Source: Rhizobium lusitanum (GTDB lineage Bacteria; Pseudomonadota; Alphaproteobacteria; Rhizobiales; Rhizobiaceae). Taken from it: DNA of 64,000 nt. Numbering within the stretch: position 1 is the stretch's first letter; every line of letters starts with the position of its first letter. The position numbers and the translations under genes are program-made. The stretch covers positions 1,426,001 through 1,490,000 of the forward strand of contig NZ_CP050307.1 of NCBI RefSeq assembly GCF_014189535.1. The letters are read 5' to 3'. Below, in pieces: positions 8,228 to 17,925 of the stretch. The notes beneath the pieces were generated by a model. The model ran no database searches and was not told the DNA's origin. It was given only the letters and a program-made list of their open reading frames with translations.

Positions 8228-9856
8228 TTAGGCCTCCAGTCGCCATTTCAGTTTGACCCCGCCGGTCTCGTTGAGATCGAGCGCGGGGATGGCCGAGAGG
8301 AGACGTCGCGTATAAGTCTCCTGCGGCCGGTCGAAGATCGTATTGCGGTCACCCTGTTCGATGATGCGGCCGTCCTGCATGACGACGACGCGGTCCGCCA
8401 CCTGCTCGACCACGCCGAGATCATGGCTGATGAACAGGCAGGAAAAGCCATAACGCCTCTGCAGGTCCGAAAAGAGCGTGAGAACCTGGGCGCGGACCGT
8501 GACGTCGAGTGCCGAAACCGGTTCGTCGGCAATCAGGAATTTTGGCCGCCGGGCGATAGCGCGGGCAATCGCAACGCGCTGGCGCTGGCCGCCGGAAAGT
8601 TCGTGCGGATAGCGCTGGGCATGGTCGGTTCCAAGTCCGACTTCCTCGAGCGTCTCATAAGCCCGCGTCTTCTTGGCGGCCCGATCGATATCCGGCACAA
8701 GTCGCAGGGCTTCCTCGACCAGCGCCAGGATCGTCATGCGCGGATCGAGCGACGAATAGGGATCCTGGAACACCATCTGGCAATTCAGCCGATAGTCACG
8801 CCAGTCCGCCGAACGCTCGCGCCCCTGAAAGAGCACTTCGCCTTCACTCTGATGAACCAGTCCGGCGATGGTGCGCCCAAGCGTCGTCTTTCCCGACCCT
8901 GAACCGCCAACCAGGGCGACCACTTCGCCCTCATGGATATCGACGCTGACACCGTGAAGCGCCCGCTTGGCGGCTCCCTTCTTGAGCAACGATTTGCGGC
9001 CGGGATAATCAACCACAATATTGCGCGCCGACACTATCGGCGCGGAGGCCGTGTCGATGCTGCGGACTTTGCCGCGAACGGGAAGCGACGAGAGAAGCTT
9101 GCGCGTATAGGAATGTTGCGGCGCCTCGAGAATCTGCTCCGTGGTTCCCTGTTCGACAACCGAACCCTTTTCCATCACGACGATGCGGCTGGTATAGCGC
9201 GCCACCATCGGCAGATCGTGGCTGATCAGCAGCACCGCCGTGCCTTCGGCCTTGGTGAGTTCGACCATCAGCTCCATGACATCTCGCTGGATGACAGCAT
9301 CGAGCGCCGTCGTCGGCTCATCGGCGATCAGCAGTGCCGGTTTCAGGAGCATGACGGAGGCAAGCATGATGCGCTGACGCATGCCGCCGGAAAATTCGTG
9401 CGGATAGGCGGAAAGTGCCGCCTGTGGATCGCTAATCCCGACACGCTCCAGCATGGCGAGGATGCGGGCGCGGCGTTCAGCGGCCGTCGCGTTGGTGTGG
9501 AGCGTGAGCCCCTCCTCCAGCTGCCGGCCGATGGTCATCGACGGATTGAGCGAGGTCATCGGCTCCTGAAAAACGAGCCCGATCTCGGCGCCGCGCAGCC
9601 TGCGCAAATCCGCTTCGCTCATCGACATGACATCACGACCCTTGTAGGTCACCTCGCCGCCCGTCACTTTGATGGGAGGTGGAAGCAGCGAGATCAGCGC
9701 GCGCGTCGCCAGCGACTTGCCCGAGCCGCTCTCCCCGACAATGCCGAAAATTTCGCCCGGCTCGATATCGAAGCTGACGTTCTTCACCACCTCGACACCG
9801 CGGTGGGCAACCTCGAGCGAGAGGTTGCGGACGCTTAAGAGTTTCTGTTGGGTCAT
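8228..9856 (-). CDS. Dipeptide/oligopeptide ABC transporter, fused DppD-DppF-type ATPase
   Basis: 542 residues from the ATG at 9856, which overlaps the stop of the upstream permease gene (ATGA). There are two complete ATPase halves: Walker A GESGSGKSLA and signature FSGGMRQRIM in the first, GGSGSGKTTLG and LSGGQRQRVA in the second, each with a Walker B (LLIADEPTTALD, LIADEPVSALD). Separate D and F subunits are more usual; fused versions are common in rhizobia. It powers the DppBC-like permease encoded upstream. An in-frame extension to 9940 overlaps the permease gene and is not preferred. Confidence 0.93.
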   Translation of the reverse strand: MTQQKLLSVRNLSLEVAHRGVEVVKNVSFDIEPGEIFGIVGESGSGKSLATRALISLLPPPIKVTGGEVTYKGRDVMSMSEADLRRLRGAEIGLVFQEPMTSLNPSMTIGRQLEEGLTLHTNATAAERRARILAMLERVGISDPQAALSAYPHEFSGGMRQRIMLASVMLLKPALLIADEPTTALDAVIQRDVMELMVELTKAEGTAVLLISHDLPMVARYTSRIVVMEKGSVVEQGTTEQILEAPQHSYTRKLLSSLPVRGKVRSIDTASAPIVSARNIVVDYPGRKSLLKKGAAKRALHGVSVDIHEGEVVALVGGSGSGKTTLGRTIAGLVHQSEGEVLFQGRERSADWRDYRLNCQMVFQDPYSSLDPRMTILALVEEALRLVPDIDRAAKKTRAYETLEEVGLGTDHAQRYPHELSGGQRQRVAIARAIARRPKFLIADEPVSALDVTVRAQVLTLFSDLQRRYGFSCLFISHDLGVVEQVADRVVVMQDGRIIEQGDRNTIFDRPQETYTRRLLSAIPALDLNETGGVKLKWRLEA

Positions 9857-10671
9857 TTCAGGCCTCTCATGCGCGGATCCAGCCTGTCGCGGAGCGCGTC
9901 GCCCAGAAGATTGATGCCGAGAAGTGTGAGCGCGATGCACAGGCCTGGGAAAAGGCCGAGCCAGACGGCCTGCTCGACGAAAGGCCGACCGGCGGCCAGC
10001 ATATTGCCCCAGGTGGGAGCCGGCGGCGGAACACCGAGCCCCAGGAAGCTGAGTGCGCTTTCAGACAGGATCGCCCAGCCGAACATCGAGGTGGCCAGAA
10101 CCGTGATCGGCGCCAGGCAATTGGGAAGGATATGACGCAGCATCGTATAGATCTCGCCATTGCCCATGATCTTGGAAGCCTCAATGAACTCACGCTCGCG
10201 CAGCGACAACACAGCACCGCGAACCACGCGCGCCATCGACGGCGTATAGGCAATCCCAAGTGCAAAGATGATCCCGTATTGGTTGGCGCCAAACACCGCG
10301 AGCAGCCCCAGAGCCAGAAGAATGCCGGGAAAGGCAAGCAACGCATTATTGATCGCCATAATGACAGCATCGACCCAGCCGCGTGCGTAGCCGCTGACAA
10401 GGCCGATCAGCGTCCCGGCGATTACAGCCAAGGAGACGGTCAAGGCGCCAATCCAGACACTGGCGCGAGCACCAATCATGATCCGGCTAAGGACATCGCG
10501 GCCAAACTCGTCCGTTCCGAGCCAATGGTGGGCGCTGGGGGCCGCAAGGCGAGCAGTGAAGCTGAGCTTCATCGGATCGAACGGCGTCCAGAAGAGGCCG
10601 AGGGCTGCGACAGCAAGCAGAAGAGCGATCAGAGTGCTGCCGATCAGGCCGTTGAACGTATAATTTTTCAT
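9853..10671 (-). CDS. ABC transporter permease, DppC-like
   Basis: 272 residues with the DppC/OppC layout: an N-terminal membrane segment (TLIALLLAVAALGLFW), the extracellular motif LGTDEFGRDVLSRIMIGARASV, and the cytoplasmic EAA loop EASKIMGNGEIYTMLRHILPN. Five to six membrane helices are expected. It is coupled at both ends: its ATG overlaps the DppB-like stop and its TGA overlaps the ATPase start. Confidence 0.93.
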   Translation of the reverse strand: MKNYTFNGLIGSTLIALLLAVAALGLFWTPFDPMKLSFTARLAAPSAHHWLGTDEFGRDVLSRIMIGARASVWIGALTVSLAVIAGTLIGLVSGYARGWVDAVIMAINNALLAFPGILLALGLLAVFGANQYGIIFALGIAYTPSMARVVRGAVLSLREREFIEASKIMGNGEIYTMLRHILPNCLAPITVLATSMFGWAILSESALSFLGLGVPPPAPTWGNMLAAGRPFVEQAVWLGLFPGLCIALTLLGINLLGDALRDRLDPRMRGLK

Positions 10672-11612
10672 TCGGCCACCACACGCGGATCGAAGAGAGG
10701 ATAAAGCAGATCGACGATCAGGTTGACGACCACATAGGAGAGCGCAACGATCAGGAGGCAGCCCTGGATGACCGGATAATCACGCTGGAAAATGCTGTCG
10801 ACCATGAGCCGGCCGAGACCTGGAATGGTGAAGACCGTTTCGATCACGGCGATACCGCCGAGCAGATTGCCGAGGATGAGCCCGATCATCGTCCAGGTCG
10901 GGCCGAAGGCGTTCTTGAAAGCATGCTTCCAGAGAACCGCGCTTTCGGACAGACCTTTCGCCCGCGCATGGGTGATATAATCGAGCCGGAGGACTTCGAG
11001 TGTAGAAGCTCGCGCCATGCGGATCAGCACGCCCATCTCATGGATGACCAGCGTCATGATCGGCAGGACGAGATAAAGCAGCCCGGCAACGACATGGTCG
11101 CCGATCGAGACATAGCCAAGGACAGGCAGCCAGCCGAGTTTCAGGCCGAAAAAGAGAAGCAGCAGCAGGCCGAGCCAAAATGTCGGGATCGACAGGAGTA
11201 CCGTTGCAGTGCCGACGAGCGCCAGATCCGTGAGACTGTTCTGCCGCCAGGCGGCGATGACGCCGGCCGGAATCGCGATCAGGCTGGCCAACAGCACCGC
11301 GGTCAGCACGATCTCCGCACTGACGACAAACCGGGACACGACAAGCCCCAGAACCGGTTCGTTGTTGACGATTGAGCGGCCGAAGTCTCCGGTCAGGACA
11401 TTGCCGCCCCAGATCAGGAATTGTTCAGGCATGGATTTGTCGAGCCCGAGCTCGGCGCGCATTTCGGCAATCTGATCCGGCTGCGCCATGTCCCCAAGCA
11501 GCAGCGCTGCCGGATCGCCTGGAATGAACCGGATGAGCGCAAACACGGTGATCGCCACGATCACAACCGTCGGCAACGCCATGAGGAGGCGGTTTAACAT
11601 GAATCTGAGCAT
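10668..11612 (-). CDS. ABC transporter permease, DppB-like; first gene of the operon
   Basis: 314 residues. N-terminal MLRFMLNRLLMALPTVVIV, the FIRFIPGDPA-type segment (ALIRFIPGDPAALL), GLDKSMPEQFLIW and the EAA-loop THARAKGLSESAVLWKHAFKN are characteristic of DppB/OppB. It is first in the minus-strand operon 11612 to 4210, followed by the DppC-like gene (4-bp overlap), fused ATPase, serine hydrolase, binding protein and M20 hydrolase. The 175 bp upstream of its start carry a LysR-type inverted repeat (11705-11729), so control by one of the two adjacent LysR proteins is likely. Confidence 0.93.
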   Translation of the reverse strand: MLRFMLNRLLMALPTVVIVAITVFALIRFIPGDPAALLLGDMAQPDQIAEMRAELGLDKSMPEQFLIWGGNVLTGDFGRSIVNNEPVLGLVVSRFVVSAEIVLTAVLLASLIAIPAGVIAAWRQNSLTDLALVGTATVLLSIPTFWLGLLLLLFFGLKLGWLPVLGYVSIGDHVVAGLLYLVLPIMTLVIHEMGVLIRMARASTLEVLRLDYITHARAKGLSESAVLWKHAFKNAFGPTWTMIGLILGNLLGGIAVIETVFTIPGLGRLMVDSIFQRDYPVIQGCLLIVALSYVVVNLIVDLLYPLFDPRVVAE

Positions 11613-11704
11613 CGGTTCCCCTGAACGCGATTGTTAGTGAGCCGTTGATCGGCTTGTTGTTTGCAAACTATGAGTGATTAGAAAATCTTGCGCAATATTA
11701 TGCA

Positions 11705-11767
11705 TTTTCGTCATAGTGCTATGCGAAAACCGCGCGCTGCGGAGGCCATAGTTGGCCTATGCGAAAA
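11705..11767. promoter_or_regulatory. Candidate LysR operator in front of the peptide-transport operon
   Basis: Arms TTTTCGTCATAG (11705-11716) and CTATGCGAAAA (11719-11729) form a near-perfect inverted repeat with a 2-base centre and one unpaired base. CTATGCGAAAA recurs exactly at 11757-11767 in direct orientation, 38 bp further on. Between them lies a small hairpin GGCCA-TAGT-TGGCC (11744-11757). The location, 93-155 bp before the dppB-like ATG and between it and a LysR gene, fits an activator site plus a second half-site. Confidence 0.6.
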
Positions 11768-11787
11768 TCAGTAATCCATTGTGCCGG

Positions 11788-12693
11788 CTAGATTTTCTGC
11801 GACAGGTCAATCTGGCGCTTGAGCGCATCCACCAAAGCCTGCGCGGCGAGCGATAGAGGCATGCCTGCCGGCTTGGCCAATCCGAACTCCTGCTTGGAGA
11901 CAGGTGTGAACGGGCGTTGAACGACCGGTAGGCGCCGATAAAGGTTGGCGTAGAAGCTGCTGATAATGGCGATGCCCAGGCCATGGGCGACATAGGCGCA
12001 TGCAGAACTGTTGGTGTGCGTCTCGATCTTGACATTCTGCTTCACGGCGGCTCGTTTGAAGGTCTGATCAAGAAGCATGCGGGTTGGCCTTTGCCGTCCG
12101 ATGAGGATCAAGGGAATATTGCGCAGATCCCTAGGCGTGATCTCGGCAAGCGCTGCCAGCGGATGGCTCTCGGGGATGACGCAGACGCTTACCCCGCTTG
12201 CCACCGGCTCCATATCGATGCCTTGCCCAATTTCTCCTTCGTAGCGCAGAAACCCAAAATCGATCACCTGTTGTTCGACCAGCCGCGTGATCGCCGTCGT
12301 GGTCTCGAAAAAGGTCTCGATGCGGACCGTTGGATAATCCTTGGCATACTCGACCAGCATGGCCGGCGCGAACTCTTCCCACATGCTGCTTGGTAACCCA
12401 ATGCGCACGACTTCAGGCCCCGCAGCTCCGCTGCGCAGATCCTCGGCCAGACCTGAAAACCGGTTGAGCCCGAGCAGGATATGCTCCGCGTCTCGGGCGA
12501 GGATGCTGGCTTCAGGCGTCGGAATGAGCCGCCCTTTGTCACGGGCAAACAGCGTCAGCGACAGATCGGATTCGAGCTGCTGTAGAAGACGGCTGACACC
12601 CGACTGGCTGAGCCCCATGCTCTTTGCCGTCGCGATCGTCGATCCTGTTGCCAGCAGTGTCTTCAACACCTCCAATTGCCGGAAATTGATCAT
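11788..12693 (-). CDS. LysR-family transcriptional regulator
   Basis: 301 residues. The N-terminal winged helix-turn-helix is clear (FRQLEVLKTLLATGS, then GLSQSGVSRLLQQLESDL), followed by the periplasmic-binding-like effector domain (VRIGLPSSMWEEFAP, ETFFETTTAITRLVEQQ). Its stop is 175 bp upstream of the dppB-like gene and it is read in the same direction. A second LysR gene lies directly upstream, so the pair probably arose by duplication or each controls one side of the locus. The repeats at 11705-11767 are the likely target of one of them; the ligand is unknown. Confidence 0.92.
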   Translation of the reverse strand: MINFRQLEVLKTLLATGSTIATAKSMGLSQSGVSRLLQQLESDLSLTLFARDKGRLIPTPEASILARDAEHILLGLNRFSGLAEDLRSGAAGPEVVRIGLPSSMWEEFAPAMLVEYAKDYPTVRIETFFETTTAITRLVEQQVIDFGFLRYEGEIGQGIDMEPVASGVSVCVIPESHPLAALAEITPRDLRNIPLILIGRQRPTRMLLDQTFKRAAVKQNVKIETHTNSSACAYVAHGLGIAIISSFYANLYRRLPVVQRPFTPVSKQEFGLAKPAGMPLSLAAQALVDALKRQIDLSQKI

Positions 12694-12775
12694 TTCAAAG
12701 GTTCCTTAGAGGCATAGACACAATTTGTTCCGGTGGCTAACCAGTGCCGCCGGCGATTGGAAGGAAGAATGGACA

Positions 12776-13681
12776 CTATGCCCAATCCTGCAGATACCGC
12801 AGAAACGGAGCCGCCGCCTTCGGCAGCGGTACGCGATCCGAGCTGACGATGGCATAGGATACCGGCAAGGCTGGCTCCAGCGGCACAAAGGCGAGCGGCA
12901 TGGAGCGGTATTCGCTCGCCAGCAATTCGCTAACGATGGCGATCCCCAATCCTTCGGCGGCAAGCCCACAGGCGCATCCCACCGAATGGGCCTCGATAGC
13001 AGGGCGCTTGCGCAGTCCCTGTTTGTAAAAGAGCGCCTCCAGCTCATGGCGCACCGGGCGCTCTCGATTGAGCAGGATCAGGTCGTGTGACTTGAGGTCG
13101 GCGACCGTCAGCACGGCGCGTCCGGCCAGTGGATGGTCCCGATGCAACACGCAGATATTGCGCGACGGCAGTTCATGCTCGAGCCGCAATCCCGGCGTTG
13201 GCGACGGAAGGCGCGTAAAACCGATATCCGCCTCCCCGTCCGCCACCATTCGCTCGATCGCCAGATAGTTGCCGGAGGCAACCTCGATCCGGACGGGTCC
13301 ATTCTCGGCAAGGAAGCGTTTGACAAGACGCGGAACAAGCGTCACGGACAGGCTCGCCGGAAACGCTAGCCGTAGGGGGATTTCCTGTGAACGGCCATTC
13401 TCCAGTTCCACCGCCAGCACTTTCAGCGCGGTCAGCCGGTCGGCGATCGCCCGTATTTCCGGTCCGAGCTGCAGCCCTTCGCGCGTCGGCGCCAGCCGGT
13501 TCTTGTCGCGTTCGAACAGCCGGACACCGAGATAAAGTTCCAACTGATGCAGAAGCCGGCTGGCATTCGATTGCGAGATGCCGAGTTCACCAGCCGCAGC
13601 AATCGTCGATCCTGTCGCTGCGATCGCGTCATAGGTCTGGATATGCTTGACGCTGATCGTGACATCGCTGTCCTTCGTCAT
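12776..13681 (-). CDS. LysR-family transcriptional regulator, divergent from the MmgE/PrpD gene
   Basis: 301 residues from the ATG at 13681, preceded by GGGAGCGGG. Helix-turn-helix: HIQTYDAIAATGSTIAAAGELGIS then QSNASRLLHQLELYLGVRLF. The effector domain ends in a motif shared with its neighbour (CACGLAAEGLGIAIVSELL against CAYVAHGLGIAIISSFY), so the two are paralogues. It is transcribed away from the MmgE/PrpD gene with 112 bp between starts, the classic LysR arrangement, so it probably controls that gene and itself. A start at 13819 would run into the divergent gene and is unlikely. Confidence 0.9.
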   Translation of the reverse strand: MTKDSDVTISVKHIQTYDAIAATGSTIAAAGELGISQSNASRLLHQLELYLGVRLFERDKNRLAPTREGLQLGPEIRAIADRLTALKVLAVELENGRSQEIPLRLAFPASLSVTLVPRLVKRFLAENGPVRIEVASGNYLAIERMVADGEADIGFTRLPSPTPGLRLEHELPSRNICVLHRDHPLAGRAVLTVADLKSHDLILLNRERPVRHELEALFYKQGLRKRPAIEAHSVGCACGLAAEGLGIAIVSELLASEYRSMPLAFVPLEPALPVSYAIVSSDRVPLPKAAAPFLRYLQDWA

Positions 13682-13793
13682 TCCCGCTCCCGAAATTGAA
13701 TAGATCGACCCGTAAACCGCATAAGATTGCACCCCTCTGCGAAGTCCAACATCCTTGCGCGCATCAACGAAGACTTTGTGGAGGCATTCGTCA

Positions 13794-15155
13794 ATGGCGA
13801 CAGTTCTGGAAAAAATCACTGATCAGATCGTTTCGAGAACGAGCTTTTCTCCCGTCGCGATGAAGCGTGCGCAGGAGGCTGTTGTCGACACGATCGGCTG
13901 CATGCTGGCGGGTGCCGCCGATCAGGCACCGCAATCCGTGACGAGGGCATTCTCTGCGGATATCGGCGCGAACGGCGCCTCGGCAATCCTGCGAGGTGGT
14001 CGGGCATCACCGTCGGTCGCAGCGCTGATCAACGGGACGGCCGCTCATTGTCTGGATTTCGACGACAATTTCCATCCCGCCCGGGCGCATGCCTCCGCGG
14101 TGTTAGTCCCGGCCTTGCTGTCGATCGCAACCGCCGATACCGCCGTCTCGGGACGACGGTTTCTGCACGCCTATCTCGCAGGCCTTGAGGCGCAGGCTGC
14201 CGTCGGCTTCGGGGTCAATCCATCGCATTACAACAGGGGATGGCACGGCACGTCGACCGTCGGCTGCATTGGAACAGCCGCCGGCGTGGCTGTGCTTTTG
14301 GGCCTGGATGCCACCGGGATCGCACAGGCGATGAGCATCGCCACAAGCTTTGCCGCAGGCCCCAAAGGCCAGTTCGGAACATCAGCCAAACCGCTTCATG
14401 CCGGCATGGCTGCGCGAAACGCGGTCGAGGCAGCTCTCCTGGCGCAAGCCGGCATCAGCGGACGGCTTGATATTCTGGAGCGCTCGCAAGGCTTTCTCGA
14501 TCTTTTTGGTGGGGAGGCAAGCAATGGGTGGCAGGCTCTCTCCGCGAGCGATCGCCACGTCATCGAGACGTACGGCCTGGTGACGAAGCTCCATCCCTGC
14601 TGTGCCTCCACGCACCGCGCCATCGATGCGGCCCGCGATCTGCAAATCGAACACGGCTTCTCCTTGGATGATGTGCTTTCCATTCAAACGAAAGTGGGTC
14701 GATCCGCGGTCGACAATCTCGCCTATCCCCATCCGGTGGATGAGATGCAGGCCCGCTTTTCGATGCAATATTGTCTCGCAACCGCACTTTACCAAGGTAG
14801 GCTTTCACTGACCGATTTTACCGACAGCGCAATTTTGCGGCCTGAGATTCGCCGTCATATGCCGAAGATATCGATGAGCGCCTACAGCGCGGCGGAAGAG
14901 CACGGAATCGAACGCCTTCCGCATCAAGTCATCGTCAATCTCAGCGATGGGCGCAGCCTGAAGACCGAGCGGCTCCATGCGACCGGTTCGGTCGCCATGC
15001 CGCTCACCGCCGCCGACCGACGCTCCAAATTTGCCGATTGCCTGCGTTGGGCAGGACTGAAAACTGAGGAGACGCATGGCACACTCTTGCGTTTTGAAGA
15101 TACAGCGTCCGTCAAGGTCTTGTTGAATGGCTTCGAATGGTTTGCCATTTCTTGA
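13794..15155 (+). CDS. MmgE/PrpD family protein
   Basis: 453 residues from the ATG at 13794 with GGAG 11 bases upstream. Family features include DTIGCMLAGA near the N terminus, NGTAAHCLDFDD, the GWHGTSTVGCIGTAAG segment and KLHPCCASTHRAIDA. The family includes 2-methylcitrate dehydratase, cis-aconitate decarboxylase and various isomerase or racemase-like enzymes, so the exact reaction is open. No prpB or prpC lies nearby, so propionate breakdown is unlikely. Shared position with the peptide-type importer and two LysR genes suggests it handles a carboxylic acid released from the imported compound. Confidence 0.88.
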   Translation: MATVLEKITDQIVSRTSFSPVAMKRAQEAVVDTIGCMLAGAADQAPQSVTRAFSADIGANGASAILRGGRASPSVAALINGTAAHCLDFDDNFHPARAHASAVLVPALLSIATADTAVSGRRFLHAYLAGLEAQAAVGFGVNPSHYNRGWHGTSTVGCIGTAAGVAVLLGLDATGIAQAMSIATSFAAGPKGQFGTSAKPLHAGMAARNAVEAALLAQAGISGRLDILERSQGFLDLFGGEASNGWQALSASDRHVIETYGLVTKLHPCCASTHRAIDAARDLQIEHGFSLDDVLSIQTKVGRSAVDNLAYPHPVDEMQARFSMQYCLATALYQGRLSLTDFTDSAILRPEIRRHMPKISMSAYSAAEEHGIERLPHQVIVNLSDGRSLKTERLHATGSVAMPLTAADRRSKFADCLRWAGLKTEETHGTLLRFEDTASVKVLLNGFEWFAIS

Positions 15156-15547
15156 AGCGCCGACCGATAGCCTGAGAGATTACAGCGGATACCGAGCCTG
15201 CCAATCCAGCGCGTGTTGCGGCGTCTGGCATGCCCCCGCAGGATGATCCGGGTCGAATGTTAGTGCATGCTGGGCTTGAAGCGCTTGGGTTTGGTGGTCC
15301 AGCCCCAGGGGCTCACTCCACTTTCCGCTTGGCGCTGACCCAGATAACCGGAGATAGGCCCATGAAGTGCTTCACTATTTTGAACCAATTGTGGCTTATC
15401 GCGAAATGGCAAACGAGACGCGTTTCATATCGAATTCAACATGGTCGAATGTCATTCTATGCTGGCGCCGTGGACATTCGCAACTTTGTCACAACCATGT
15501 CATGAAATGCGTCGACACCTCGTGCCGGATCAAGAACGGGTACCCAG
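15156..15547. other. Intergenic region with an IS-end-like repeat
   Basis: This 392-bp stretch has no credible gene. It contains copy 1 of the 78-bp repeat (15225-15302). The remainder up to the decarboxylase ATG has no obvious hairpin or strong promoter. Confidence 0.5.
15225..15302 (-). repeat. 78-bp repeat, copy 1 (IS-end-like)
   Basis: The reverse complement of this segment aligns without gaps to 34858-34935, both 78 bp. The last ~50 bases are most alike, ending in CGGATCATCCTGCGGGGGCA and TGCCAG in both copies. Its first 26 bases (CTGGACCACCAAACCCAAGC and on) recur at 56413-56438. Copy 2 begins inside the right end of the IS3 element, so the family is probably an insertion-sequence flank or terminus left after deletion. 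Confidence 0.7.
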
Positions 15548-17904
15548 ATGGATTATTTTAGACGTTTCAACTTTTTGTTTGCGACACCGGCCTTTGACAG
15601 CGAGGATTTGGAGGGCACCCGTTACAACCAGATTGTCGAGGAGATCGAGCGCTCCGGCTTCGAGGTTGTGCGCGCGCGCAATCTGGAAGACGCGGAGATG
15701 GCCGTGCAGACGGACGCCGCCATCGGCTGCATGATGGTCGACTGGGGTAAGAAGGGGCTCGAGGGCAAGACTGCCTCGCTCATCAATCTGATGCGCCGCC
15801 GCGGCCTCGAATTCCCGATCATCCTGCTGATCCGCCGCAAGCGCTTCGAGGATGTGCCGGTGGAGGTGCTCGACTTTATCGACGGCTATGTCTTCCTCTC
15901 CGAAGAAACGCCTGCCTTCATCGCCAAGAGCCTTATCAGCCGGCTCAAGCAATATGCTGAGACGCTGAAGACGCCGTTTTTCGGCGCGCTGGTGGACTAT
16001 GCCGAGGAAGGCAATCAGCTCTGGACCTGCCCCGGGCATAATGGTGGCGTGTTCTACAGCCGCAGCCCTATCGGCCGGGTGTTCATGGAGCATCTGGGCG
16101 AAGCAGTGTTTCGTGACGACCTCGACAATTCGGTGCTCGACCTCGGCGACCTGCTGACCCATGAGGGCCCCGCGCTTGCTGCACAGAAGGAGGCAGCCAA
16201 GATCTTCGGTGCCGAGAAGACGTATTTCGTGCTGAACGGTACCTCCACTTCCAACAAGGTTGCGCTCTCCGCGCTCGTTACCGACGGCGATCTCGTGCTG
16301 TTCGACCGCAACAACCACAAGGCCGCCCATCATGGCGCCCTGATGATCTCCGGCGGCATTCCGGTTTACCTGCCGACCAAACGCAACGTCCATGGGCTGA
16401 TCGGTCCCATGGATTTTGCGGCCATGGACGAGGACGCCCTGCGAGAGCGCATCCGTACCCATCCGCTGGTGAAAGATCCCGATGCTTATAAGAGGCCGCG
16501 TCCGTTCCGCGTCGCGGTGGTGGAGCAGTGCACCTATGACGGCACGATCCATAATGCCGAAATGATCCTCAAGCGCATTGGGCATCTGTGCGACTATATC
16601 CTCTTCGACGAGGCTTGGGCGGGCTTCATGAAATTTCACCCGCTATATGCCGGACGCTTTGCCATGGGTCTTGCTGAACTTGGTCCCGATGCGCCGGGCA
16701 TTATCGCCACGCAGTCCACCCACAAGCAGCTCGCGAGCTTCTCGCAGGCGTCCCAGATTCACATGAAGGACCGGCATATCTCTGGCCAGAAGCGCCGCGT
16801 GGAGCATCGGCGGTTCAACGAGAGCTTCATGCAGCACGCCTCGACCTCACCCTTCTACCCCTTGTTCGCGTCACTCGACGTCGGGGCGCAGATGATGAAG
16901 GGGCGCTCGGGCGAAGTGCTTTGGGACGACACGATCCGTCTCGGCATTGAGCTGCGCAAGAAAATCCGGGCCGTGCGCCGCGAGTTCGAGGAGAAGGAAC
17001 CTCGCACCGAACGTCGCTGGTTCTTCGAACCTTTCGTGCCGGACCGGGTGTCGATCCCGGACGTGTCCAGCCCCGGCGCTGTGCATGACGTGCCATGGGA
17101 AAGCGTCACCACCGACCAACTCGCCACCAATCCTGCCTTCTGGCACCTGACGCCCGGCGCGACGTGGCACGGTTTTCCCGGAATGGAACCGGGCTTCGCC
17201 ATGACCGATCCCAACAAGCTCACCCTTCTCACCCCTGGCTTTGATCGGGCGACCGGCACCTACACCGAGCACGGCATTCCAGCGCCCGTGGTCGCGCAAT
17301 ACCTGCGCGAAAACCGCATCGTGGCGGAGAAGAACGACCTCAACTCCCTGCTGTTCCTCCTCACCCCTGGCGTAGAGGCCAGTAAAGCCGGGACTTTGAT
17401 CAGCGGCCTCGTCGCCTTCAAAAGGCTCCACGACGACAATGCGCTGCTGGAGGAGGCAATCCCGGAATTCTATCGTCGCCGGCCGAAGCGCTATGCAGGA
17501 GTGCGGCTGCGCGACCTGTGCGGAGAGATGCACCGCTTCTTCCGCCAAGCCAATGTCAGCGCGCTTCAGACGAAGCAGTTTTCGGCGGCCCACCTGCCGC
17601 CGATCGTCCTCTCTCCCCATGATGCGGCGCGCTGCCTGGTGCGTAATGATGTGGAGTATCTGCCGATCGACGCCATTGCCGGCCGCATCGCAACAACGCC
17701 ATTCGTGGTCTACCCCCGGGCATCGCCACCATCGTGCCCGGCGAGCGGCTGACGGATGAGGCGCAACCCATGATCGACTATCTCAAGATGTTTGAAACTT
17801 GCTTCAACACCTTCCCCGGTTTTGAAGTGGAGATTCAGGGGGTCTATCGCGAGACTGATGCAACCGGCCGCATCCGGCTTTATACCTATGTCGTAGCGGA
17901 ATAG
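15548..17904 (+). pseudogene. Orn/Lys/Arg decarboxylase (PLP, fold type I), frameshifted near the C terminus
   Basis: The first 722 or so residues are intact and typical of AdiA/LdcC-like decarboxylases: an N-terminal wing domain, then the PLP domain with LNGTSTSNKVA, FDEAWAGF (Asp near residue 353) and the PLP lysine in QSTHKQLASFSQ (near residue 392). After TTPFVVYP the frame breaks in a run of five C (17713-17717) and stops at 17752. Adding one C restores GIATIVPGERLTDEA to YTYVVAE, ending at 17904, for a full length near 785 residues. The enzyme would make a polyamine or agmatine. The lesion removes the last ~60 residues; a sequence error in the homopolymer is possible. The following acetyltransferase and deacetylase fragment are also polyamine-related. 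Confidence 0.85.
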
Positions 17905-17925
17905 GCTGGGAAGTTCAGGTCAGTC

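Noticed and set aside
15530..16639. Long minus-strand open frame opposite the decarboxylase (about 369 codons)
   Set aside because: It is antisense to conserved PLP-enzyme sequence and looks like a mirror frame of high-GC DNA.
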